This document shows, in pieces, positions 1-10,217 of a DNA stretch of 64,000 nt; within the stretch, counting starts at the first letter, position 1, and every line of letters starts with the position of its first letter. The stretch is from Cricetomys ansorgei (taxonomy: Eukaryota; Chordata; Mammalia; Rodentia; Nesomyidae): contig JAMJFZ010001262.1 of the NCBI GenBank assembly GCA_026225945.1, positions 124,001-188,000 on the forward strand, in the 5' to 3' direction. Made by a program: the position numbers and the translations under genes. The notes under the pieces are model-generated. The model was not told where the DNA came from, made no database searches, and worked only from the letters and a program-made list of their open reading frames with translations.

Positions 1-1102
1 ATGATAAAAGTCTTGGAGAGATTAGGGATACAAGTACATATCGAAACATAATAAAGGCAGTTTACAGCAAACCCACAGTCAACATCAAATTAAATGGTGA
101 GAAACTCAAATCAATTCCAATAAAATCAGGAACAAGACAAGGTGTCCTCTCAGTCAATACTTGTTTACTATAGTCCTTGAAGTTCTAGGTAGAACAATAA
201 GAAAACAAAGGGCGATCATGGGGATACAAATGGGAAAGGAAGAAGTCAAAATATCCCTGTTTACTGATGAGATGATAATATATACACGTAACCCCAAAAA
301 TCATACCAGGGAACCCCTACAGCTGATAAACAGCTTCAGTTAAGTGGCTGGCTACAAGATCAACTAAAAAAAATCAGTAGCCCTCCTATATACAAATGAC
401 AAATAGACTAAGAAGGAAATCAGGAAAACAACACCCTTTACCACAAATAACATAAAGTATCTTGGATTGACTCTAACCAAGTGAGTGAAAGACTTGTATG
501 ACAAAAACTTTAAGTCTTTGAGGAGAGAAATTGAAGAAGACCTCAGAAGATGGAAAGATCTCCCATGCTCCTTGATGGGTAGAATCAACATACTAAAAAA
601 ATGGCCATTTTACTAAAAGCGTTCTACAGATTCAACTATTAAAGTCCTTATCAAAATCCCTATCAAAATCCCAATACAATTCTTTTTAGAGATAGAAAGG
701 ACAGTACTCAACTTCAAATGGAAAAACAAACAAACAAGAATAGCTAAAATAATACTAAAAATAAAAGAACTTCTGGTGCTATCAACATCCCTGATCTCAA
801 GCTGTACTACAGAGCTAATAAAAACATAAAAACAGACACGCTGATCAATGGAACCGAATTGAAGATTCAGACATAAACCCACACACTTATGGACACCTAA
901 TTTTCAATAAAGAAGCCAGAAATATACAATGGAAATAATAAAGTACCTTCAACAAATGCTGTTGATCTAATTGTATATCCTCATGTAGAAGAATACAATT
1001 AGATCCATATCTATCACCCTGTACAAAATTCAAATCCAATTGGATCAAAGACCCCAACATAAAACCAGATATACCAAACCTGATAGAAGAAAAAGGTGGG
1101 TG
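1..1102 (+). pseudogene. LINE-1 ORF2 fragment (reverse transcriptase to C-terminal region), decayed
   Basis: Old, broken copy of the LINE-1 replicase gene, entering from the left edge of the window. Conceptual translation follows the order of the ORF2 reverse transcriptase: a stretch ending in KSGTRQG, then a block around LFTDEMIIY (about 255-285), then the NPK, KYLGL and MGRIN segments and, near 850, an [12 protein letters not shown] segment. Several frameshifts and stops separate the pieces. The catalytic motif, usually F/Y-A-D-D, reads F-T-D-E here, so the second metal-binding aspartate is lost. Homology stops near 1100 in a G-rich stretch with no poly-A tail, so the 3' UTR is missing. The AT-rich composition and the number of breaks suggest an old insertion. 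Family membership is secure; the subfamily is not assigned. Confidence 0.9.
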
Positions 1103-1139
1103 GGGGGATGGGGGTACAATGGGTGGGTGATGGGTGGAA

Positions 1140-1440
1140 GGGTGATGGAATCATGAACCCAGGAAACAGAGTCCAGAGACCAGCATCATGGTACAGATCT
1201 CAGTTTATTGTACAGGAGCAAAGGAGTTATATACAACACAGGAACCAATGGGGATGCCACACGTAGCACAACAAGCCAACCACTTGATGGGTCACCTGAC
1301 TGCATTATGAGAGAGAGGTAGAGTCAGCAGCAGGGATTTCCGGGGAGAAGGGGGAAGTGACCACTGCCCTAGTCCTGAGTCCTTTTGGGGCTCTACCAGT
1401 GTGCAGGAATCCGCCACCTTAGACCATGTGGTAAGTCCAG
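1140..1440 (-). mobile_element. LTR-like element, probably endogenous retrovirus (ERVK-type)
   Basis: Read on the minus strand this block has the layout of a retroviral LTR. A TATA-like TATATAACTCC lies at about 1224-1234, an AATAAA signal at 1204-1209, and a U5-like tail (GGTCTCTGGACTCTG) ends near 1150. The TATA-to-poly-A spacing is short, as in compact ERVK LTRs. No internal retroviral coding sequence is recognisable beside it, so it is probably a solitary LTR. I did not find a convincing target-site duplication. Subfamily is not assigned. Confidence 0.6.
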
Positions 1441-1784
1441 GGCAGGACCATTTGAGAAGTCTGAAGAGCTGGTCATGCCTCTCTCTCCATTTCCCCTTCC
1501 ATCTCCACTAGGCTCATTTAAATTTCTCGCACACCTTGATACCAACTGCCTACATGAAAGACAACAATGCAGGTGACACAAAAATCTGGTCCGGGCAGCT
1601 CAACAAACTTGCTGAAGAAAGAGAAGCGAGAGTTAGTCAGACTAAAAAACATTGATAAAGAAATGGACATTGGTGAAGATCATCTCATCGAGGACTGCTG
1701 CTACAGCTGAAGTGGATCTTCATAAGGATACTCAGACTGTTAAGTTTATTGGATTAATAGTTGTGGTGCTTACACACAACTGGG
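1441..1784. other. Unclassified sequence between LTR and minisatellite
   Basis: Short open frames occur here (for example about 1385-1576 and the start of 1652-2032), but they change frame and resemble nothing I recognise. Around 1600-1710 a lysine/glutamate-rich stretch reads through in one frame and then hits a stop. It could be a worn processed pseudogene or retroviral remnant; there is no positive evidence for either. Confidence 0.3.
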
Positions 1785-2020
1785 TGTCTGGGTGCCTGTG
1801 GGATGTCCAGACACCCCCATGCCTTGGTGCTTGTGGGATATCTGGTGTCTGTTTGAGGTCCAGGTGCCTGCATGATGTCCTGGTGCCTGCAAAAGGCCCT
1901 GGTGCCTGTGGAATGTTCAGGTGCCTGAGGGATAGCCAGGTGCCTGTGGCTGGGTGCCTGTGTGATGGCTGGGTACCTGTATCCTGTCTGGGTACCTGTG
2001 TGTTTGTGTGGTGGGGCTCA
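1785..2020 (+). repeat. Degenerate minisatellite, core CAGGTGCCTG
   Basis: About ten imperfect copies of a unit built around (C/T)(A/G)GGTGCCTGTGG, with spacing varying from about 18 to 30 bases. The last units carry GGTACCTG in place of GGTGCCTG. The open frame at 1652-2032 is a product of this repetition (recurrent Cys, Leu, Gly and Val) and is not a gene. Confidence 0.75.
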
Positions 2021-2189
2021 ACTTCCAGTTGAACTTGGACATGCTTGTTCTCAGGCTAATGTGGGCAAGGTCAATGTCCATGATCAGAGAGGCCTGCTGC
2101 CTCCAAAAGCCATGGTGATGCCTGTGATTCATATTCTTGCCGCATAAGCTGGATTTAACTTTATCAATGGTATCATTATTATTATTGTA

Positions 2190-2560
2190 ATAATTCTTTA
2201 TACATGCAGAAGGCAATGGACGGAGCTTAGACACGTGCACCTGGCAAGTTTTAGTAAAGGTTTATTAGTTACAGGGGAGGGTAAAGGATGTTGAGTTGGG
2301 TAGAATGAGTAGAACAGGACCACGTAGACAGAAAGAAAGGGGGAGAGAGAGAGGGAGGGGTAGAAAGAGAAAGGGAAAAGAGGGAAAGAGCCAAAAGAGG
2401 GAGAGCCCAGCCCAAAGTCCACCGAAATTATATGGGACTGAAGACACAGGACACATACAGGCCTCAGGAGGCGGTATCTGGAGACAGAGGGTTGAAGTGT
2501 CAAGAGCGTGGGGGCTCTGCGATCTCCAGGGAGGGAGTTCTGCCCAATTCACAACTATTA
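2190..2560 (-). mobile_element. LTR-like element with long polypurine stretch
   Basis: On the minus strand a pyrimidine-rich block (2325-2405, purine-rich on the plus strand) is followed by AATAAA (2261-2266) and a short U5-like end reaching about 2190. This is the layout of several rodent LTR families. The sequence differs from the LTR at 1140-1440, so the two are not a pair bounding one provirus. ATT/TTA trinucleotide runs lie at both outer edges. Subfamily unknown. Confidence 0.45.
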
Positions 2561-2602
2561 TTATTATTGTTATTGTTGTTATTATTATTATTTTCTTGAG
2601 GG
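2550..2602 (+). repeat. (TTA)n/(TTG)n trinucleotide microsatellite
   Basis: Interrupted run of ATT, GTT and TTA triplets about 50 bases long, next to the LTR-like block. Confidence 0.8.
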
Positions 2603-4629
2603 CACAGGGGAGGATGGACCAGGGAAGAATGGGAAGTGGTGTGATTGAGATGCATTATATGAAACTCAAGTAATTAAGAAAAGTATTATGAAGAAAAAAA
2701 TATGCCAAAGATGCAAATAATATCAATATAATAAAAAATATTGTTTTGTAAGAAAAGAAACATATCAAATAACAAATACAATCTTAATTGTCATAAGTAC
2801 AGATGAGTTTTCCTTCTATTCACCATGCTGCTGGAAACATGGACTTCCTTCGTACTCCTCCACAATCAATATTAAATATTTCCTGTTGTTTACATATGAT
2901 GGGAAAATGAATTTTAAAATTATTTTAAGTTGCATTACCTTGATTATTAGGGAATTAACCTTAGTCCTGTTGGGGTTAATTGTATCAGTATTTTAAGGTA
3001 TAAATCACATATTTGAAATACATAATTGGATAAATTTTGAATAGCATTTGTGAAGTTGCTATCACCGTACGAAGATTTATTACGATTCTTCTGTATTGCA
3101 GTCTCATGCGCTTTGCTCCAGCTTGAGTTTACCACTTCCCTGTCTTCTGTTACTAAAAGTTAGATTTCATCTTCTAGAGTTTTATTTACATGGACTTGGA
3201 CTATTTATAAGCATAGTACCTTTTCATCTATCTGTCCTTTTGAACTTAGCACAATTATTTTAAAATTCATTCATGTTACGACTGATGAGAGAGCTCTTTA
3301 TGTATTCTTAATAAATATTAACACACACACACAAAGTATTTCTTAGGGTTCTGCTTGTAAACGTTTTGTGGTTTTTGTAAGTAGATTTTTTTTTCATTGT
3401 AAGAGATTATTAGTATGTTGTTTTGTGACTTGAATCTTGGGTTTAAATTCATAATTAAAGTGACCACTTCGTTGCAAAATTTAAAAGTCAACAGCTTAGA
3501 ATTTCCTAGTTTGCTTAAATTGGAGTTTATGGAATTTATAGTTGGAGAGAGAATTAATGCTGTAGAATACTGCTGTCTACATTTCTTCATATCTCTGTGT
3601 CTTTCACTAACAAGTAATTTTTTGATAAAAGTTTTTTCCCTTCATTTTTACTGTACTTATATGAATTATAAATTTGGAATAATTATTGAGAATAATCTTC
3701 CTGTATCTTTTCTCTAATCAACTTACTAATTAGATTATGATGCACATTTTTATTACTGCTCTGGGTTTTATAGATATCAGCAATACTATAATTCAGTTAC
3801 CAGCTCTCACTTTGGACAGTTCTGATCTGCACAAATTAGTCACAAACTTTATTTTAAAGCAAGTTTCCCAACAGCTTGGCTGCACTTTCGGTTACCATGG
3901 AGTGTAAACTGTACGTGCATGCAGTACACAGTTCGGAAGTTAATCATAAAGAACAAATGCACATCATGATCAGCGATCAGCCACAGACTTCTTCCTGTGT
4001 CTGTCCATGACTAACAAGTGTGCGTTCATTATTAACATAGACAGAAGAACATATGGATGGATTTGTTGCTTTCTTGTCTCCCAGTGACAAACTCACATGA
4101 CATTTTGCAAAGTGGGTACTCCAAAGAGTGAACTAGTCACCAAAACAGAAAGGGATGGGAAGGAGTGAAGGTGGTGGGTGGGAAAGTGGGATTGAATCAG
4201 TCTTCAGGGAGGTTCAGAAGAAATGATGTGGAGGCTGATATTTACTTGGGAAACTCTAGAACAGCCCAGTCAGCGGAGCTCTATGAAGGTGATTAAGGGA
4301 TATCAAGAAAGGAAGGACAATGAAGAGTACGGGGATGTCCCAGAGGAAGTGACACTGCAAAAACATCATTCCCTTTAAAGGAACACTCAGAGATACATCA
4401 CAGCAGTAAATGCACAGAGGTGAGTCAAGAATATTTTAACACAACAGTGGCAGTATAAAATATAATTTGAAAAGATACTGTTGCCAAAGTGACAATGATA
4501 AGTTTCCAGCAACATATTTGATTAAAAAAATAATAGCAAGAATTAAAAAATGAGCTCATCTAAAAAATGAATATACAAACATAATAAATACATAAGTGAA
4601 AAATTGGGGGTAATTTGCTCCACTTGAAG
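2603..4629. other. Anonymous AT-rich sequence, no gene seen
   Basis: Low-GC DNA with only short open frames on both strands. A short (AC)n run lies at about 3321-3334. Nothing resembling splice-flanked exons, SINEs or RNA genes was recognised; ancient repeats may be hidden by divergence. Confidence 0.5.
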
Positions 4630-6015
4630 TCACTTGAAAGCAACACCCATGTAAACCTTAGGATCATCTGCAGGGAGTTTGCTCTAGAGGATGGAAAGGT
4701 CCCAGAAGGCCTAGAAGTCCCAATATAAATCTGGACATCCCTCCCCTGGGGTCCAGGAAGACTGCCAACTATGTATTGCTCCTTAAAAACAAGTTCTAGT
4801 TAAACAACGGTGGCCTCTGAGGGATGTGTGATGATAGCTGGAGAATTGCTGATGGTTTCTTCACAGGCTACACCCATGATGTCTTGGAAATGTTGTCCTG
4901 TCCAGAAATCTTTAATAAGTAACTACTAACGCTCACCCTTCATCTGTTTTTGCCCCAAAAGCTAAAGCACTATCTCCTGGGGCGATGTGGAAACCTAGTG
5001 GTATGGAAACTCTCTGGACTCTTTGAGGGTGATCCTAGTGACGTTTCCTAGTAATGTAGGATATGGAGCCTGAACTGGCTATTTCCTGTAACCAGGAAAG
5101 GCTTCCAGTGATGGGACCAGGCCACCAATCCAGACACAAAACTTTCAAACTACAATCTGTCCTGCCTGAAATACGTGCTGAGGCAATGGGGGGCAGAACT
5201 AGTGGGAGTGTCCAACAAATGGACTGGTCTAATTTGAAGCCCACACCATGAGAGGGAGCCCATGCCCAACACTGCCTGGATGTCTAGGAACCAGAGGCTG
5301 GATAGCCCAGAGACCCAGGGTAGAACCAAATAGGACTGGCTAAAAAAATCAGTATACTGATTCCTAATGCTAGTCTGCTATACTCATAGATCTGTGCCTA
5401 GCCCAGTCATCCCCAGAGAGGTTTTCTCTGTCAGCTAATGGGAGCAGATGCAGAGACACACATTAGGTGGACAGAGAGCCCAAGTTGGAGATCTTCATTG
5501 GATCCTTCCCTTTGGAGCTCTGGAATCCCATGGAAGAGGAGGAGGAAGAATTATGGAAACCAAAGGGCTTCAAGACACCAGAAGAACATGGTTCACAGAA
5601 TTAACTAACCAGGCCTCATAGGGCTCACAGACGATGAAGAGACAATCAGAGAACCAACATGGGTCTGCACTAGGTCCTCTGCATATATGTCATGGTTGTT
5701 AGCTTGGTGTCTTATGGGACTCCTAACAGTAGGAGTGGGTGTGTCTCTGACTCTTATGCCTGCTCTTGGGACCCTTTGCTTCTTACTGGGTTGCTTCGTC
5801 CAGCCTTGGTATGAGGGTTTGTGCCTAGCCTTATTGTATTTTGTTGTGCCACATTCAGTTGATATTCCTGGGAGGCCTGCTCTTTTCTGAAGGGGAATGG
5901 AGGAGTGGATCAGGTGGAGGAGGGAAGGGGGACTGGGAGGAGTGCAGGGAGGGGAAACTTTGGTTGGGATATATTGTATGAGAGAAGAATACATAAATTA
6001 ATCAATTAATAAAAG
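4630..6015 (+). mobile_element. LINE-1 3' UTR, Lx-type, 5'-truncated
   Basis: Long non-coding 3' end of an old rodent LINE-1. The block at 5065-5340 and the stretch at 5360-5990 are clearly homologous, base by base with many substitutions, to the reverse complement of 32420-33300, which identifies both as copies of one family. The terminal part is G-rich (GGAGGAGGG motifs, 5890-5950) and runs into an A-rich end with AATAAA-like signals near 5995-6012, as expected for a LINE-1 3' terminus. Open frames at 5035-5251 and 5605-5994 are fortuitous. ORF2 is not visible upstream, so the copy is 5'-truncated. Confidence 0.85.
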
Positions 6016-9000
6016 CCTTCAAAATTGTGAATTCCAGAAGATTTAACTAGAAAGATTTTAGAAGGATGGTTGTGGAGCCATACTTTTACCTTATTGGCTC
6101 ACACACAGAACAGCTGTTCTAGATAAATTCAAGTCATCATTTCCAGATAAAGGGAAATGAAACATCCAAGCAGAGATGAAGAAGGATAATTACTCTGGAA
6201 GATAGTCAATTTGGAAGCCTGGGTCAAAAACCTGTGAGGGGAGGTAATACGTGGCTGCGGATCCTGGGTTCTCTATGGATATATAAACTTAGCAGACACA
6301 GAAGCCATATATCCAGGGCAGCAATAACTGTGTACACAGTGTATTCGGGCACTGGGAACTGAAATGGAATCCAGGGTTATTTTTCTATGACTTTTAAGAG
6401 GAAGGCAAGGGATAGGAAAATCGAGTATGCAGTCACTGTGACCCAGCATGCAGCTTATTAGTAGACAGTAATATTTCAGAATTTGGGACAAAAATATGGG
6501 TCTTGCAGCTTACCGTGCATCTTCTTAGGTTAGGGAGACGGACCACACAGTTATTATATTTGAAAAATTAGTAGTTGGGGAAAAGAAATCAGTGAAGAAA
6601 ATTGAGTAGGTCTGCATTTCTATCAGAAATGGTTTGTTTTTATAGAGAAGACTAGAGTTTGCACTTACAGAGATGTTCCAAGAAGACGTAGACAAGAATC
6701 CAAAAAAAAAAAAAAAAAACCAAGAAGGAAGAATCTCACCGAGTGGGCCTTCTTACAACTTCTCCACAGCGTGCAAAGAGGTCACAGCTTGAGGATGGAC
6801 ATCCATCGTGAAGACTATTTTACAAGAAAGTCCCAATAATCTGGCTAGGAGGAGGGATATAAATAGACAACAAGTATAATTCAAAAACATTTAATGCAAC
6901 ACATATGCAATTTTCTTATTTTGGAAAATCTCAGTATGTTTCTTATGTTCACAACCTTACTATGATCTGTAAAAAGTCACCACAGAGTCGACTAACTTCG
7001 AGTCTTTCATCACCACTTAGTGCTTGGAAACCCATCTGTCAGGATTCTTGTTAACGCTATATGCTAAGTTAGTGTTGGCACCATGATGCTCATTCTCACC
7101 AAGCAGATAAAGGAAGAAGTGGAATCACTACAGGCTTACTTGCTTAACAGATCAGAGTAAGGTTTAGGGAATGCTTCCATTTTCATACCTAGAATGTGTC
7201 TGCCCGAGCACCTCCCCAGAGGCCCAGTGGCAGGTTTCCAAGACAAGCTATCAAGCAGGCCCTTGCCCCACTTTCACACGCTGCGAGGCTCTTAGCTGAC
7301 ATTACCCCAGCATCTGGCTAATGTCATTACCTTCTGCTTCTGGCTGCTTTCTTCCTCTTTCATGGCTGCCTCCTGAGACTGCTCTCCATTCACCTTTGTT
7401 CTGCTCTCCAACTATGGAATACCATCCATCTTGCCACCTTGGTCCTCATCCAGGAGCATCTCTGCACAGGTTGAATATATCTCAGACCCTTTACCATGGT
7501 TCTGAGAGATATTGCATTTTGGGTTTGCTCTGACTAGCCTTCTGTGCTGTGCTGGGCTCTGCTGATCTACCCAACACCTCCTTATGTATAAATCTAAAGA
7601 CCAGAGACTGCCATATGATTCATTTAAAGTCTGTATAATACATATTAGATGAATAAATTTGTCAATAAAATTTTGACAAATTAAAAATCAGCCAAATCGA
7701 TTTTTGCAGTTTCCAACCAGTTACAGGTATTGAAAATGTTTTAACGAGTGAGAACTGTGGGTTTTTTTAAAATTTTTTTTTTTTTTTTTTACAAAATGAA
7801 ATAGGATGTGATAGAGTTAAAAATATAACCGTGTGTCATGAAACACAACGTATTTTGTGGAACTCTTCCTTCGCAGAAGTTGAGAGTCATAGAATGGAAC
7901 TATTTTTTAATAAGGTAGGTTATAAATAAAACTTTTAAAGGCTGTGAGTTAACTTTGATTGCCAACCAAGGAACACATCTCTGGGTGGCTCTATCAGGGT
8001 ATTTTGAATAAACAATAGCTGAATGGATAAGACCCCTGAGAAATAAGAACCTCCAAGTGGGTGGAACATAGAGATACAGAGCGGCCCGAGGGAAGGGCAG
8101 CATTGCTTGCCTGCATTTATTTGTTTATTTTTGTTGGTGAGTGGATCTGTCACTGTTGTTGCTACTGTTGTTTTCCTTTTTACACCAGACCTCAGCTCCG
8201 GCCTCTTCAGCTTTCTCATGTAAACCAAAGGCTAGCACCTTCACTAGCCTCTTCCAAGTCTTCAGCCCTAGGCTGGCATTGCTGAGGCTCCAGATATTTG
8301 GATTAAGCAGCTCCCAGGTTTTCAGATCCTCTAGCATGTACACGACTATTGTTGGGGTACGTAACTTCCACCACATTAGCCGATCTAATACCTCCAGTAT
8401 ACACGCATACTAGTCTGAACTAAATCATTGCTATAGAATTTCCACATCTAATAATACTGAGTGTTCTGTGTTCCTAGACATCACACAATTTGACCGAATT
8501 CTTAGCCATTGGTAGAGTGACACGTGTAGAACATTAAGTCTACTTTTGCTGACGGACTTTAGATGGTGCAATATAGATGGTGGTGATGACTGATGAGAGG
8601 ATGTGCTATTACTATTCCAAGTTGAGCCTCTATAAAAGTAACACTAATGAATGAATTAAAACTTCTCAGTGTAGATACAGCCTGTGCGAGGGTCTGTACA
8701 ATAACAAACTTTAATTCAAGTAGTTTATTCAAAGAGAATAGCATGGAAGCAGAGTGGGTAAAGGGCAGAGAAACTGGATGATTACATTTGCTTCCTGTCA
8801 TTGCGAAGGTTTATAGTATGCAGAAGTGTCCCATCTCCTCTGCCAGAGCACAGATGTAAATTAGAGATGAGAGACACTTGATAATGCAAAGCCTCGGTGA
8901 TTTTTCTTAAGTAATTTTCTCCTGCCCCAAATTTTTATTCTGTGTGAACAATCACATATTTCTGTCATTAGTTTAAGAAAACCCACAGAGATAAGTCTCA

Positions 9001-9228
9001 TTACCCTACGGATTCATGTCTATTTTCCTCTTTAATATGCTTCAGGATAATTTATTAGTCTGTTCACTGTTTTTCACAAGAACACTAACATGACAGGCAG
9101 ACTTGAAAGTCTTTGTCTGGGGGATGGGTGTCTCAATACATTTTCATTATGTTTCTCTTACTGATCCCCTTAGCAGAAACTTCAGTGAGTTATGGGATAG
9201 CTGCAGAGGCAGATACACTGCCATCAAA

Positions 9229-9229
<1 letters not shown>
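6016..9229. other. Mostly unique sequence, no gene seen
   Basis: No coding region is supported. There is an A-run at about 6701-6719 and a T-run at 7771-7790, both possible remnants of retroposon tails. The 8140-8400 region reads open in several overlapping frames (for example 8125-8376 and 8141-8413), but the peptides are low-complexity at one end and unrecognised. It may be a decayed LTR. Confidence 0.5.

Positions 9230-9280
<51 letters not shown>
9230..9280 (+). repeat. (CA)n microsatellite
   Basis: About 22 uninterrupted CA dinucleotides followed by a TACAC interruption. The overlapping frames at 9103-9445 read through it and are artefacts. Confidence 0.97.
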
Positions 9281-9864
9281 TCCTTCCATGTCCTGGGCAG
9301 TCCGAGGTAGTGGTCCCAGAGGTGAAAAGATTGTGTAGTCTCTGTTTGTGATGAGTTGGCAAAGACCCTTTGGGAGAAGAGAGGCAGGGGCATGGGGACA
9401 ATCAGTAGACAGAATAGGGGAGGGAAGTAGAAGACATTTTTGCACGAAGGAAATAACTATTTTTGAAATATTAGAGTAACTTGTCAGCTTTGACTATTTT
9501 TTCAGATTCCCAGGAAGCTGGGATGAGTAATTACAGGCGGTGACTGTCATTGTCAAGATAGCTCCATAATTAGAGAAATACAAAATATGTCTCACTTAGA
9601 GGCACCTCAAATAGAGCTGCTGGGGCAGCTGTCAATTAGGTAAGGTTAATAAAGTCAGAGCAGCCAGATGGTGGGGAAATTGAAGACTGTAGACTCTCTG
9701 TCCTCGTTATAACACAGGCTTTCTTTTAAAGCAAACTCAGAAGGAGAAATGGGTCCTGAATTCTGCAGTAAAGTTGATGAATGAAGTTTTTCTTTCAACT
9801 CATAATGCAGGTAGGGTCCATCTTCACTTGTGAAAACATGACATGGCTTAAACAAGGCATCATT
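9281..9864. other. Anonymous sequence, no gene seen
   Basis: No recognisable gene or clear repeat. At 9799-9822 a segment resembles 9887-9910 (TCATAAT...CAGGTAG.GTCC), so part of the following LTR is locally duplicated here. Confidence 0.45.
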
Positions 9865-10217
9865 TTGTCTGTCTTAGCTGCTTTTGGCTCATAATTCCAG
9901 GTAGAGTCCTTCATGGCAGGGAACCCCTCTGAGGAGGTTGGGAAAGCTGGGCACATTGTGTGTACAGTTAAGAAGCAGAGTGATGGAATGAAAGTGCTCA
10001 GCTTTCTCTGTTTATGCAACCAAGGAGTTAAGCCAGGGAATGGTGTCACCCACCATTTGGATGGATCTTCCCACCTCACCTAACTTAGTGAAGACTATCT
10101 CTCACAGTCATGGCTGGAGGCTGATGTAATCTTGATAATCCCTCACTGGTACACCAGGCATCTTATTGCTTGGGTAATTCTCAACTCTGTCTAGTTGATA
10201 ATTAATACTAACCATCA
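9865..10217 (-). mobile_element. Solitary rodent ERVL/MaLR-type LTR
   Basis: On the minus strand the element opens at 10217 with TGATGGTTAG and continues with a CAACT-type segment, a GATCTTCC-containing middle and the conserved GGACTCTACCTGGAATTATGAGCC near 9890-9912. This order matches an abundant rodent LTR family; the copy at 51888-52710 is a diverged relative on the plus strand. The downstream (left) end is ragged and the exact border is uncertain. No internal retroviral genes flank it. Confidence 0.7.

Noticed and set aside
1600..1712. Possible processed pseudogene (Lys/Glu-rich stretch)
   Set aside because: Only about 35 codons read through before a stop and no protein could be named.
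5605..5994. 129-codon minus-strand frame
   Set aside because: Lies wholly in a LINE-1 3' UTR whose other copy (32340-33482) does not keep the frame.
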